From Firmicutes bacterium AM55-24TS (GTDB lineage Bacteria > Bacillota > Clostridia > UBA1381): DNA of 64,000 nucleotides. The stretch's first letter is position 1, and each line of letters opens with the position of its first letter. Location of the stretch: assembly GCA_003460745.1 (NCBI GenBank), contig QTVU01000003.1, forward strand, positions 65,754-129,753. The letters are read 5' to 3'. Under the pieces are notes generated by a model. It did not search any database. It was given only the letters and a program-made list of their open reading frames with translations, and was not told the DNA's origin. Made by a program: the position numbers and the translations under genes. Below, piece by piece: positions 17,191 to 25,290 of the stretch.

Positions 17191-18075
17191 TTAGAATTTT
17201 CTATCAATTAAGTAATCTGTAAGATTTACAAGAAATTCCGCTTTTTCACCGAACATTTCAAGTGACTTCTTTGCTTTTTCCGAATATTCCTTTGCTAATT
17301 CCTTTGACTTTTCCAACCCTACAAGCTTTACATATGTATTTTTGTTTTCTTCCGCATCCGAGCCGATAGGCTTACCAAGCTCTTTTTCATCGCCTGTAAC
17401 GTCAAGAATATCGTCCTGTATCTGAAACGCAACACCGAGATTTTGAGCAAATTCATCAACGGCTTTTATTTCTCCGTCACTCGCACCGCCCATCAACGCG
17501 CCGACTGTGCAGGCACTTCTTATAATTGCGCCAGTCTTGTTAAGGTGAAGATATTTAAGTTCATCAAGGGTAATATCCTTACCTTCACTCTCCATATCTA
17601 CAATCTGACCGCCTATCATACCCTCTGTACCTGACGATACGGCAAGCATATTCATTGCTTTAATCGCCCTTTGAGGATTGTTGCCGTTGTACTGCGACAC
17701 CACTTCAAATGCCTTGTTCAAAAGTGCGTCACCTGCCAAAATAGCGGTTGCCTCACCGAATTTAATATGACTGGTCGGCATACCGCGTCGTAAATCGTCA
17801 TTATCCATTGCAGGCAAATCGTCGTGAATAAGCGAATATGTGTGTATCATTTCAAGCGCACACGCAAACGGAATAACCTCATTTACATCACCGCCGCACA
17901 TTTTACAAGTATTCATCATAAGTATCGGACGAAGTCTTTTACCGCCCGCAAAAACACTGTATCGCATTGCCTTGTATATAATATTCTGCGGATTGTCTTT
18001 TTCGGCAAGGTACTTATCAAGATAACCGTCTGTAAATTTAATCTGCTCTTTCAGCAATTCATTTATATTATTCAT
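17191..18075 (-). CDS. ispA: Farnesyl/geranyl diphosphate synthase (polyprenyl synthetase)
   Basis: Condenses dimethylallyl and isopentenyl diphosphates to the C15 precursor of undecaprenyl and quinone lipids. 294 residues. The motifs are GGKRLRPILMM, the first Asp-rich motif LIHDDLPAMDNDDLRRG and the second FQIQDDILDVTGD. The four-residue insert in the first motif (DDLPAMD) is typical of bacterial FPP synthase. ATG 18075 uses AGGTG as ribosome site; the upstream GTG at 18084 lies inside that site. It overlaps xseB by 8 bases, an arrangement (xseA-xseB-ispA) widely conserved in Firmicutes. Confidence 0.94.
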   Translation of the reverse strand: MNNINELLKEQIKFTDGYLDKYLAEKDNPQNIIYKAMRYSVFAGGKRLRPILMMNTCKMCGGDVNEVIPFACALEMIHTYSLIHDDLPAMDNDDLRRGMPTSHIKFGEATAILAGDALLNKAFEVVSQYNGNNPQRAIKAMNMLAVSSGTEGMIGGQIVDMESEGKDITLDELKYLHLNKTGAIIRSACTVGALMGGASDGEIKAVDEFAQNLGVAFQIQDDILDVTGDEKELGKPIGSDAEENKNTYVKLVGLEKSKELAKEYSEKAKKSLEMFGEKAEFLVNLTDYLIDRKF

Positions 18076-18298
18076 TGTCCGCACCTGTAAAGTCCTCTTT
18101 TACTATTTCTCCGTCATCATTTGTCATCAGTATAGAAACTTTCTTTTCTGCCGTGTCAAGCATTTTCTGACAGCTTTTCGATAATTTTATTCCCTTTTCA
18201 AAAAGTCCGAGGGACTCGTCAAGAGTCACGTCACCGTTTTCAAGCTGTTCAACAATTTCTTCAAGTTCAGCTATTGACTGTTCAAATGTCTTTGCCAT
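18068..18298 (-). CDS. xseB: Exodeoxyribonuclease VII small subunit
   Basis: Binds XseA to form the single-strand DNA exonuclease VII. About 76 residues: MAKTFEQSIAELEEIVEQLE, GDVTLDESLGLFEKGIKL, a predicted helical hairpin. The start at 18298 is set by AGGGAGA about 7 bases upstream (within the end of xseA); an in-frame extension to 18322 has no site. It lies between xseA and ispA. Confidence 0.94.
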   Translation of the reverse strand: MAKTFEQSIAELEEIVEQLENGDVTLDESLGLFEKGIKLSKSCQKMLDTAEKKVSILMTNDDGEIVKEDFTGADNE

Positions 18299-18300
18299 AT

Positions 18301-19485
18301 CTATTCTCCCTTTACTACACAATTTGTCTGTCCGTCTTTCATTCTAAGCGTAAATTCCATACCCTTTTCCATATCGTTCGCACTTCTTATAACAGTTCCG
18401 TCCTCTTTTGTCGGAATTGAATATCCTCTTGAAAGAGTTTGCAGAGGACTTAACGCGTCAAGCTTTGCAGCCTGTTCCGCAAGCTGACGTCTTAGCGACA
18501 TAGTTTTCATTTTAATGCAGTTATCCATAGATTTAACAAGTGAATCTATCTTCAAATAATAATCGTCAATCCTATCCTTAGGAGTACGCATTTTAAATCG
18601 TTTTAAAAGCAATTTACAGCTTTCGATACGCTTGACTATATTTTGAGAAATACGGTTTTTATCGGTATTTATTCTGTTTCTGAGTTCAATCACCGACGGT
18701 ACTGCTATTTCTGCCGCCGCTGACGGAGTAGGTGCTCTCAAATCCGCAACGAAATCGGCAATCGTAAAATCGGTTTCATGTCCGACAGCCGATATAATCG
18801 GTATTTTTGAATTAAATATAGCCCTTGCGGTTATTTCCTCATTAAATGCCCACAGATCCTCTATACTGCCGCCTCCGCGCCCGACAATCAGTGTATCAAC
18901 CTCATTTGTTGCGTTAAAGTATTCAATCGCTTTAACAACGCTTTCCGCCGCACCGACACCCTGTACCTGTGCAGGATATATCACAATTTCAGCCATAGGA
19001 TAACGTCTTGTTATAACATTTATAATATCCCTTACCGCCGCACCTGTTGAAGCTGTAACAACTCCGACACGTTTAGGGAATTTCGGAATAGGCTTTTTAT
19101 GTTCGGGACGGAAAAGTCCTTCTTCTTCAAGCTGTTTTTTTAGTTGTTCGTATGCAATATAAAGTTCACCCACGCCGTCGGGTATCATTTCCTCTATATA
19201 AAGCTGATACGAACCGCCTGCCTCATACACACTTATTCTTCCTCGTGCAAGGACTTTCATACCGTCGCTCGGTTCAAAGTTAAGCGACTGCGCACTGCCT
19301 CTGAACATTACCGCTTTAAGCACTCCGCCCTCGTCTTTAAGCGTTATATAAAGATGTCCGGAATAATGATGTTTAAAATTCGATATTTCGCCCTTTATCC
19401 AAACATTATTAAGTATTATATTATGGTCAAGTATTTTCTTTACATAACCGTTTATCTGTGAAACGGTAGCAATTTTAGGTTCCAA
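18301..19485 (-). CDS. xseA: Exodeoxyribonuclease VII large subunit
   Basis: Catalytic subunit of exonuclease VII. 394 residues: an N-terminal OB fold (VWIKGEISNFKHHYSGHLYI), then the catalytic core with GVVTASTGAAVRDI, VDTLIVGRGGGSIEDLWAFN and the SAVGHETDFTIADF motif, and a coiled-coil C-terminal region ending in LSRGYSIPTKEDG. The start is TTG 19485-19483 with AAGGAGG 7 bases upstream; that ribosome site is formed by the last codons of the tsaD-like gene, indicating translational coupling. Confidence 0.95.
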   Translation of the reverse strand: MEPKIATVSQINGYVKKILDHNIILNNVWIKGEISNFKHHYSGHLYITLKDEGGVLKAVMFRGSAQSLNFEPSDGMKVLARGRISVYEAGGSYQLYIEEMIPDGVGELYIAYEQLKKQLEEEGLFRPEHKKPIPKFPKRVGVVTASTGAAVRDIINVITRRYPMAEIVIYPAQVQGVGAAESVVKAIEYFNATNEVDTLIVGRGGGSIEDLWAFNEEITARAIFNSKIPIISAVGHETDFTIADFVADLRAPTPSAAAEIAVPSVIELRNRINTDKNRISQNIVKRIESCKLLLKRFKMRTPKDRIDDYYLKIDSLVKSMDNCIKMKTMSLRRQLAEQAAKLDALSPLQTLSRGYSIPTKEDGTVIRSANDMEKGMEFTLRMKDGQTNCVVKGE

Positions 19486-19487
19486 GC

Positions 19488-20426
19488 CTATGCCTCCTTA
19501 TGTGCCAGATGTGCAAGATATGCTGTTCCGACTGCATTATCGGTTGAATATTCCGCTTTCGCGAAGTATACATCACCGTCAAGTTTTTTTGTAAGTCCGT
19601 TTCTTATAATTCCGTTTGACGCAACACCGCCCACAATCAACACGCGGTGAGTGTTTGTGTCCGTCATTGCCTTATTTATCGTTTTAACAAGTGTATCACG
19701 AACATTTTCAAGTACGCCGAGTGCAAGAGCGGATTTATCGCATTTTTCACTCTCCGCCATGCGTGACGCTTTTGTTTCAACACCCGAAAAATTCATATAC
19801 GCACCGTCAACGGCTATCGGAAGTTTTTCACCTTTTTCAGTCTTTAGAGCAAGCTGTTCCAAAGCCTTACCGGCAGGAAAATGCAAACCCATTTTTACGC
19901 CCACTCTGTCAATAAATTGTCCGGCACTTATATCCTTACTTCCGCCGATAATTTCATTGTCAAAATTAAATTCGTTGTAACGGCTTTTCAAAATTTCCGT
20001 TGTACCGCCCGAAAGGTGTACCGATATAAAATCGTTTTCAAGCAATTCAAAAGAGCCGCTTGAATATATTCCCGCCATTATATGTCCGTCTTGGTGTGAA
20101 AATTCATACAAAGGCACACCCAAAGTATTAGCGACAACCTTTGCATACCCCTCACCTGCAAGGAATACAGGCATATATGATCCCTCTACACATCTCGGTC
20201 TTGTACTGACTCCAACAGCCTTAACATCTTTAAAATCAATCTGCTCCGACAATTTTTCATACATCACCGGCATTAATTTTATATGCTGAAAAACGCCGTC
20301 ACTTTGACGTATTCCTCTTTCACCGTCTTTTACGTATAAAATCTGTCGTACATTTATATCGGTTTTTCCGTCAGTCCACGCAGTTGACGTTGTGTAATTG
20401 CTTGTATCAAAGCCTATTGTACTCAC
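19488..20426 (-). CDS. TsaD/Kae1-like protein (paralogue, M22 fold)
   Basis: 312 residues with the Kae1/TsaD ASKHA fold: STIGFDTSNYTTSTAW at the start, the metal-binding pair in YEFSHQDGHIMAG (HxxxH), VHLSGGTTEIL, and ILIVGGVASNG near the C-terminus. It is shorter than canonical TsaD, and IRQSDGVFQHIKLMP replaces part of the conserved region, so it is probably a clostridial TsaD paralogue rather than the t6A synthase; a true tsaD would be expected elsewhere. The start is GTG 20426 overlapping the nusB stop (GTGA) with AAGGAG. Function unknown; the metal site suggests that ATP binding is retained. Confidence 0.85.
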   Translation of the reverse strand: MSTIGFDTSNYTTSTAWTDGKTDINVRQILYVKDGERGIRQSDGVFQHIKLMPVMYEKLSEQIDFKDVKAVGVSTRPRCVEGSYMPVFLAGEGYAKVVANTLGVPLYEFSHQDGHIMAGIYSSGSFELLENDFISVHLSGGTTEILKSRYNEFNFDNEIIGGSKDISAGQFIDRVGVKMGLHFPAGKALEQLALKTEKGEKLPIAVDGAYMNFSGVETKASRMAESEKCDKSALALGVLENVRDTLVKTINKAMTDTNTHRVLIVGGVASNGIIRNGLTKKLDGDVYFAKAEYSTDNAVGTAYLAHLAHKEA

Positions 20427-20836
20427 GCTAACTCCTTAAATACATTACCCAAAAGTCCGTTTACGAATGTAGGGTCACCGTCATCGCCGTAACGCTTTGC
20501 AAGTTCAACCGCCTCATTTATCGCAACTTTCGGCGGTACGTCGTCCATATACTTCATTTCAAATATTGCAAGCTTCATTATTGAAAGTGACGCTTTTGAA
20601 ATTCTTGAAAGCGTCCAACCTGCTTTCAAATACTTTGCAACCGTATCTTCAAGCTCGCTTTCGTGTTCTTTCACTCCGTCAATAATCTGTCTTATATAAC
20701 CGAGATTTGTTTCACATTCGGGACGTGCATTTAAAAGCTCCTCCAAAATTACGTCCATATCATCCTTGTGCATATTCATTTGGAACACTTGTGTAAAAGC
20801 AGCGTCCCTTGCTTGACTTCTCGTCTGTTTTTTCAT
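20423..20836 (-). CDS. nusB: Transcription antitermination factor NusB
   Basis: Binds boxA RNA with S10 for rRNA antitermination. 137 helical residues, with SQARDAAFTQVFQM, ASLSIMKLAIFEMKYMDD, VAINEAVELAKRYGDD and FVNGLLGNVFKEL. It is the first gene of the run to the ybaK-like gene, with TTGATT-17-TATAGT upstream; AAAGGAA precedes the ATG. The next gene overlaps it by 4 bases. Confidence 0.96.
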   Translation of the reverse strand: MKKQTRSQARDAAFTQVFQMNMHKDDMDVILEELLNARPECETNLGYIRQIIDGVKEHESELEDTVAKYLKAGWTLSRISKASLSIMKLAIFEMKYMDDVPPKVAINEAVELAKRYGDDGDPTFVNGLLGNVFKELA

Positions 20837-20886
20837 ATTTTTATTCCTTTCCCAAAATAATAAGGCTACTTAAATTCTATGTTAAA

Positions 20887-20915
20887 ACTATACCACAATA
20901 ACATAAAAAAATCAA
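20887..20915 (-). promoter_or_regulatory. Promoter of the nusB operon
   Basis: Minus strand: TTGATT (20915-20910), 17-base spacer, TATAGT (20892-20887). The -35 is also the 3' arm of the upstream terminator. Confidence 0.6.
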
Positions 20916-20946
20916 GCTTATGCCTATAAGACACAATCCTTGATTT
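20909..20946 (-). terminator. Terminator of the asp23-like gene
   Basis: Minus strand: arms AAATCAAG / CTTGATTT enclosing a smaller CTTAT / ATAAG hairpin, followed by a T-run. Confidence 0.6.
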
Positions 20947-20952
20947 ATTTTC

Positions 20953-21483
20953 TCAGTCTTGAATATCCTCATCGTCCATAGAATCTTCATCAGTGTCAAC
21001 AGTCGGTAAAGGTGTTTCGTTTACGTTGCTGTCAAGTTCGATTTTTTCTTCTTTTTCCTTTTCAAAGCTTACGCCTTCGATATGGATATTAACCTTTTGA
21101 ACATCAAGTCCTGTCATTGTTTCAACGCTGTTTTTAACGTTTTCTTGAATTTCCCAAGAAAGTTCCGGTATTCTTACACCGTAATCCACCACAATATAAA
21201 GGTCAATCGTTGCAGTTGTTTCGTTCATATCAACCTTAACGCCCTTTGACGGATTTTTCTTTGCACCAAACATTTCGGCAATACCGCCGGCAAACGTTCC
21301 GTACATTCCCGCAACACCGTCAATCTCTGTTGTTGCGATACCTGCGATTGTTGATACAACATCAACTGAAATTTTTATATTTCCGATTGGTTCTTCTTCA
21401 ACTTCTGCATTTGCAGTTGTTTCTTCGGCAGTTTCTTCGTTTATGCCGTCTTCGTTTTGAACATTCTTAATTTCTTCATCCAT
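20953..21483 (-). CDS. Asp23/Gls24 family envelope stress response protein
   Basis: 176 residues. The Asp23 domain (about residues 33-145) shows IKISVDVVSTIAGIATTEIDG, YIVVDYGVRIPELSWEIQENV and VQKVNIHIEGVSF. Both ends are acidic and probably disordered. Asp23 proteins form membrane-associated assemblies and are linked to cell-envelope stress; in Clostridia a copy upstream of nusB is common. GGAGG precedes the ATG. It has its own promoter overlapping the end of spoIIIAH and a terminator before nusB. Confidence 0.93.
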   Translation of the reverse strand: MDEEIKNVQNEDGINEETAEETTANAEVEEEPIGNIKISVDVVSTIAGIATTEIDGVAGMYGTFAGGIAEMFGAKKNPSKGVKVDMNETTATIDLYIVVDYGVRIPELSWEIQENVKNSVETMTGLDVQKVNIHIEGVSFEKEKEEKIELDSNVNETPLPTVDTDEDSMDDEDIQD

Positions 21484-21527
21484 AATGCTACCTCCGTAAA
21501 TTTTTCCGAATAAATTATTATATGTAT

Positions 21528-21556
21528 ATTATAACAGATAAATCACTTTACTTCAA
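21528..21556 (-). promoter_or_regulatory. Promoter of the asp23-like gene
   Basis: Minus strand: TTGAAG (21556-21551), 17-base spacer, TATAAT (21533-21528). The -35 lies inside the last codons of spoIIIAH, separating vegetative asp23 expression from the sporulation operon. Confidence 0.6.
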
Positions 21557-22199
21557 CTATTTTTATGTTTTGTGCTGAAATTTTAAGTTGTTCGGTTGCG
21601 ATTGACGTAAGTTTTACTACATCTTCGTCTGAAAATCCGTCTTTTCGTACCATAATATTTGCCTCACTGCCGTCTACATACACACATATTTCACTGTAGC
21701 CCTTTGACTGTGCGATACTTTCGATTTCCGATTCTTTCTGTACGTTGTTTGCCTCTTCAAGAATTTTGTCACCGGCTTTTTTACGAATATCAGCGTCAAA
21801 GCTTTCGTTTTCGGCAGTTTGATTTAATATTTCAAGTGACTTTGAACGTGATGTTTCTTTATTCATCTTTGCCTGTTCAAAATAATTGCCCGAATCCGAC
21901 GCGGTTTCTACCGTTACATTGCTTTCCTGACTGTCAGTTGCCTGTTCGCCGTTATCCTCTGTTACAGCCGTTTCCTCCGCTTGCTCGCCGTCGTTTTGTT
22001 CGGCGTTATCCGTTGATGTTTCCTCCGCTACCGTATCGGAAGAAACATACTGTGCCTCACCGAGTTTCTTGCCGGTTTCAACGTAGCTTTCGCCGTCCTG
22101 TACCCTTATTGTATCTTGATACGACCAATTCAAGTATCCGGCAACTCCTATAAGTACCACAAGCGATGCCGCTATTATCTCTTTCTTCTTCAAAACCAT
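21543..22199 (-). CDS. spoIIIAH: Stage III sporulation protein AH
   Basis: Mother-cell half of the SpoIIIAH-SpoIIQ channel that joins mother cell and forespore. About 218 residues: basic start VLKKKEIIAA, one transmembrane helix (to about residue 22), a long Glu/Gln/Thr-rich linker, and the C-terminal ring-building domain (YFEQAKMNKETSRSKSLEIL to IKIVEVK) of the YscJ/FliF-like fold. AAGGAGG before ATG 22199 decides the start; in-frame sequence upstream to 22292 lies in spoIIIAG. It is the last gene of the operon. Confidence 0.94.
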   Translation of the reverse strand: MVLKKKEIIAASLVVLIGVAGYLNWSYQDTIRVQDGESYVETGKKLGEAQYVSSDTVAEETSTDNAEQNDGEQAEETAVTEDNGEQATDSQESNVTVETASDSGNYFEQAKMNKETSRSKSLEILNQTAENESFDADIRKKAGDKILEEANNVQKESEIESIAQSKGYSEICVYVDGSEANIMVRKDGFSDEDVVKLTSIATEQLKISAQNIKIVEVK

Positions 22200-22200
22200 T

Positions 22201-22692
22201 TTATTTTTCCTCCTTCTTAAATATACATATTCTGTGTGCAGGCACGTCAAGTGATGCTGTAACCGCCTCGGAAATAGCACTTCTGACTGCACTATTTCCG
22301 CCCCCGTCGGCAGTCACGATAACACCTCTGACTTTTGGATACACCTCTTTTACCACCATAGGTTCACCGTCTGTCATAACAGCCTTTTTATCCTCGCTTT
22401 CTTCCTTTTCTCTTGATGAAACTTTCGTTTCGTAAGCAATATTCTTTTCCGAACTTGAATAATAGGTTATCATAACAGATACCTCTCCGGCACCGTCAAT
22501 CTGTGAAAGAATGTTCGCAAGCCTCTCTTCTTCATCTTCAACACTTGTTACGGCTGCCGTAGGTTGTACGTCAGCTTTTTTATTTTTGTCCACACTTGCC
22601 GCTGCCATAAGTACAACTCCAATTATTAATATTAAGCATATCAGTCTGTTATTCTTATTTTTGAATATTTTAAGTAAATCTTCCTTATTCAT
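22201..22692 (-). CDS. spoIIIAG: Stage III sporulation protein AG
   Basis: Forms a large ring in the space between mother cell and forespore. About 163 residues: a transmembrane helix (LICLILIIGVVLMAA, about residues 18-32), then the ring-building domain with LANILSQIDGAGEVSVMITY, VYPKVRGVIVTADGGGNSAV and ISEAVTASLDVPAHRI. It overlaps spoIIIAF. Two adjacent ATGs follow GAGGTG; I chose the second (22692) for spacing. Confidence 0.94.
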   Translation of the reverse strand: MNKEDLLKIFKNKNNRLICLILIIGVVLMAAASVDKNKKADVQPTAAVTSVEDEEERLANILSQIDGAGEVSVMITYYSSSEKNIAYETKVSSREKEESEDKKAVMTDGEPMVVKEVYPKVRGVIVTADGGGNSAVRSAISEAVTASLDVPAHRICIFKKEEK

Positions 22693-23134
22693 CATGCACC
22701 TCATAAGGTTTCAAACCGTATACCTCGCATATTCTGCTCCTTGCACGGTCCGTTAATTTATCCCCGTAAACGCGTACACTGTCTACCCCTGTAATCTCAC
22801 CATCGTCATTCACCATTATTTCACATTCCGCCGTAACCGATAATTTAAATTCTTTTTCCATTCGTGCTTTAATATCCTCGTTTATCCTGTTTTTCAGTTC
22901 TTCTATAACAAGTTCCGTCTGCATATTACTGCTGTCGGCTATGTTTTCCTGTACACTGTCAAAGCCGTCGAATATATCACTCTTTACGATAGCCGTCACA
23001 GGAGAAATGATACAGCTTATTATAACCAAACCTGTTATAACCTGTACATAACTGCGCCACTTTTCAGGTGCAATAATCCCAGCCATAGCCGAAAGCAAAG
23101 TCGCACCGATTATGGTTATGATATATTCTTTCAT
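22685..23134 (-). CDS. spoIIIAF: Stage III sporulation protein AF
   Basis: 149 residues: two N-terminal transmembrane helices (IITIIGATLLSAMAG and YVQVITGLVIISCIISPV), then a soluble domain with a ring-building-like fold (LSVTAECEIMVNDDGEI). It is part of the feeding-tube complex. ATAGGAGG precedes the ATG; the end overlaps spoIIIAG. Confidence 0.92.
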   Translation of the reverse strand: MKEYIITIIGATLLSAMAGIIAPEKWRSYVQVITGLVIISCIISPVTAIVKSDIFDGFDSVQENIADSSNMQTELVIEELKNRINEDIKARMEKEFKLSVTAECEIMVNDDGEITGVDSVRVYGDKLTDRARSRICEVYGLKPYEVHDE

Positions 23135-23137
23135 CGC

Positions 23138-24208
23138 TTATCCTCCTATGCCAGTGGCGGCTAACATAATACTTATATTAATCATAAAAAGTACCGCTAC
23201 CATAACCACTACCGCAAATATCGTTGTAACTGACTCCGACACCTCCCAAAGCATAGACGAAACACGTTTATCCGTAAGCGGTTCGGCTATTGATGATGTG
23301 AGTTTTAGCATTAACTGTATCACGCCGATTTTAAGTATCGGCAATACGCATATAACGCACATCACAATAATTCCCGATGTTCCGACCGCATTTTTCATAA
23401 GCCTCGTTCCGCTCACAACCGTTTCAAGCGTATCGGATAAAAACGTACCAACAACAGGAACAAGACTTCCTACCGCAAACTTAACAGCCTTACCGCTTAC
23501 CGCGTCAAGTGCGGGAGAAGAAAAGCCGTATATCGCACTTATACCGGTAAAAATCGTTATGATCGCCGCCATAAACCACTTTGAAATCGACTTAACCACC
23601 TTACAAAACCCCGAAAGCTGTACCTTGTCACTGATATTCCCTGCAACCGCAAGCACCGAGCTGAACGCTATAAGCGGTACAAGGCACTTCTCAATAATTA
23701 TCGACACAACATACACCGCCGCCGACATAACAGGCTGAAACGTCGACGCCGATACCGCTTTACCGCTTGTCGCAATCATAATCATCAACAGCGGTGAAAA
23801 TTTCGTTATAAAGTCCGTCATTGCCGTAACAACCGTTGTTCCGTACTCCATAGCCGTTCCGAAACATTTTATCGCCGCCGCCGACATGAGCGTAAAGCAG
23901 GCGAAAAACGCCGCCTCACTTGTCGATTTATTTCCGAACGATGTTGAAATAGTTGTTATAATCCCCGAAATCGCCGCTATTATAAAAAGTATTATTACAT
24001 CATCGGTACATTCCCTTATCTCCCCCATAATGTCGTCCGACAGCATATTTAATATATCAGTCGGATTTAACGACAAATCACCCGTCATACTCCTCTCCAC
24101 CGTTTGATTAAACAAATCCTCACCCTCAAGTGTCGGTACGTCCGCATAAGCGGTTATCGGCATTATCAGAGTAAGGATAATGATTATTTTACACAGCAGA
24201 AAGTGCAT
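23138..24208 (-). CDS. spoIIIAE: Stage III sporulation protein AE
   Basis: 356 residues: a signal-like N-terminus, a short extracytoplasmic segment (DLSLNPTDILNMLSDDI), then about seven transmembrane helices in a YedZ-like membrane domain. The conserved core includes SFGNKSTSEAAFF and LVPVVGTFLSDTLE. It is a membrane component of the SpoIIIA secretion-like complex. GGAGGTG precedes ATG 24208; the start overlaps the end of spoIIIAD. Confidence 0.94.
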   Translation of the reverse strand: MHFLLCKIIIILTLIMPITAYADVPTLEGEDLFNQTVERSMTGDLSLNPTDILNMLSDDIMGEIRECTDDVIILFIIAAISGIITTISTSFGNKSTSEAAFFACFTLMSAAAIKCFGTAMEYGTTVVTAMTDFITKFSPLLMIMIATSGKAVSASTFQPVMSAAVYVVSIIIEKCLVPLIAFSSVLAVAGNISDKVQLSGFCKVVKSISKWFMAAIITIFTGISAIYGFSSPALDAVSGKAVKFAVGSLVPVVGTFLSDTLETVVSGTRLMKNAVGTSGIIVMCVICVLPILKIGVIQLMLKLTSSIAEPLTDKRVSSMLWEVSESVTTIFAVVVMVAVLFMINISIMLAATGIGG

Positions 24209-24581
24209 TTACACACACCTCCAAAAATTCCGTAACTATCGGCAGAGTCAGTCCCAATATAAACACCTTTCCGGCAAGCTCTACCTTTAAAGCAATCGCC
24301 CCCTCGCCGCCGTCACGCAATATTTCCGCTCCGAACTGCGTTATATATGCCACACCGACCACTTTCATAACTGCCGTAAAATATCTTGTGTCCACACCGC
24401 TTTTCTCGGTTATAAGCGAAATCTGCGAAATTGCGGTTTCAAGCGTATCAAGCGTAAAAAACAATATCACCGTCACTGTCGCAAGTGCAACAAGCAAAGC
24501 ATATTCTTTTTTGTATTGTTTTACGGTCATTGACAAAATTCCGCCTATCAGCCCCACTCCTATAATCTTAAATATATCCAT
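24189..24581 (-). CDS. spoIIIAD: Stage III sporulation protein AD
   Basis: About 130 residues with four transmembrane helices (MDIFKIIGVGLIGGILS at the start), containing TRYFTAVMKVVGVAYITQFG. AGGTG sits 6 bases before ATG 24581; the in-frame GTG at 24590 is part of that site. A membrane component of the SpoIIIA complex. Confidence 0.93.
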   Translation of the reverse strand: MDIFKIIGVGLIGGILSMTVKQYKKEYALLVALATVTVILFFTLDTLETAISQISLITEKSGVDTRYFTAVMKVVGVAYITQFGAEILRDGGEGAIALKVELAGKVFILGLTLPIVTEFLEVCVNALSAV

Positions 24582-24590
24582 TCTTCTCAC

Positions 24591-24785
24591 CTAAAGACTA
24601 AAAATATTTTTCACCGTATCAAACAAATCTCCGATTTGCTGTGACAGTATAAAAAGTACTGCCACAAGTCCGGCTATCGTTGTAAGCAAAGCTTGTTCGT
24701 CACGTCCTGCACGCGTTAAAAGCTGATTCAATACCGCTACGATTATTCCGACACCGGCTATCTGAAATATCAAATCTACATTCAT
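24591..24785 (-). CDS. spoIIIAC: Stage III sporulation protein AC
   Basis: 64 residues with two transmembrane helices: VDLIFQIAGVGIIVAVLNQLL and a second after RAGRDEQA. It resembles a small export-apparatus subunit and is paralogous to the start of SpoIIIAD. GGAG precedes the ATG. Confidence 0.94.
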   Translation of the reverse strand: MNVDLIFQIAGVGIIVAVLNQLLTRAGRDEQALLTTIAGLVAVLFILSQQIGDLFDTVKNIFSL

Positions 24786-24798
24786 AACTATATCTCCA

Positions 24799-25290
24799 TT
24801 ATATCAGCATAATAACAATCAACAGTCCGACAAGTACACCGCCGTTTCTGTACATTTTTCCGAAACGGCTGTATTCGCTCTGTGCCTGTTTTTCCTGCTC
24901 GGCTATTATACTTTTTATATATTTTATATTCTTTATCTGGTCATCAGTATCCGTTCTTCCTATGTTTTTCCCAAGTGTCATAAGTATATCTTTGTCCGCG
25001 TCTTTTAATGACAGTTTAGTACTGCATTCATTCACCGCATTTGTCCAAGCCGTTTTTACGCCTTTTTCATCCATATTTTCTGCGGCGAATTTAAACAATC
25101 CACATTTGTCCACACGCATAAATGCTTGTTTCAACTTATTCATACTGAAATTTATTTCACTTTCGAGCATTTCAAGCGAAGTGATTATATTATTTAAACT
25201 TTCCGCCCTTATTTTCATTGCATAACTTATTTTAAACCCTAAATATCCACACGCAAAACCTGTCATTACCGCTCCGAGAATTTTCACCAT
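24799..25290 (-). CDS. spoIIIAB: Stage III sporulation protein AB
   Basis: 163 residues: an N-terminal transmembrane helix, a helical cytoplasmic domain (LEMLESEINFSMNKLKQAF, LGKNIGRTDTDDQ) and a C-terminal helix (VLVGLLIVIMLI). It has a GspF-like role in the complex, partner of the SpoIIIAA ATPase. It starts inside the last codons of spoIIIAA (ATGGTGA overlap). Confidence 0.94.
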   Translation of the reverse strand: MVKILGAVMTGFACGYLGFKISYAMKIRAESLNNIITSLEMLESEINFSMNKLKQAFMRVDKCGLFKFAAENMDEKGVKTAWTNAVNECSTKLSLKDADKDILMTLGKNIGRTDTDDQIKNIKYIKSIIAEQEKQAQSEYSRFGKMYRNGGVLVGLLIVIMLI

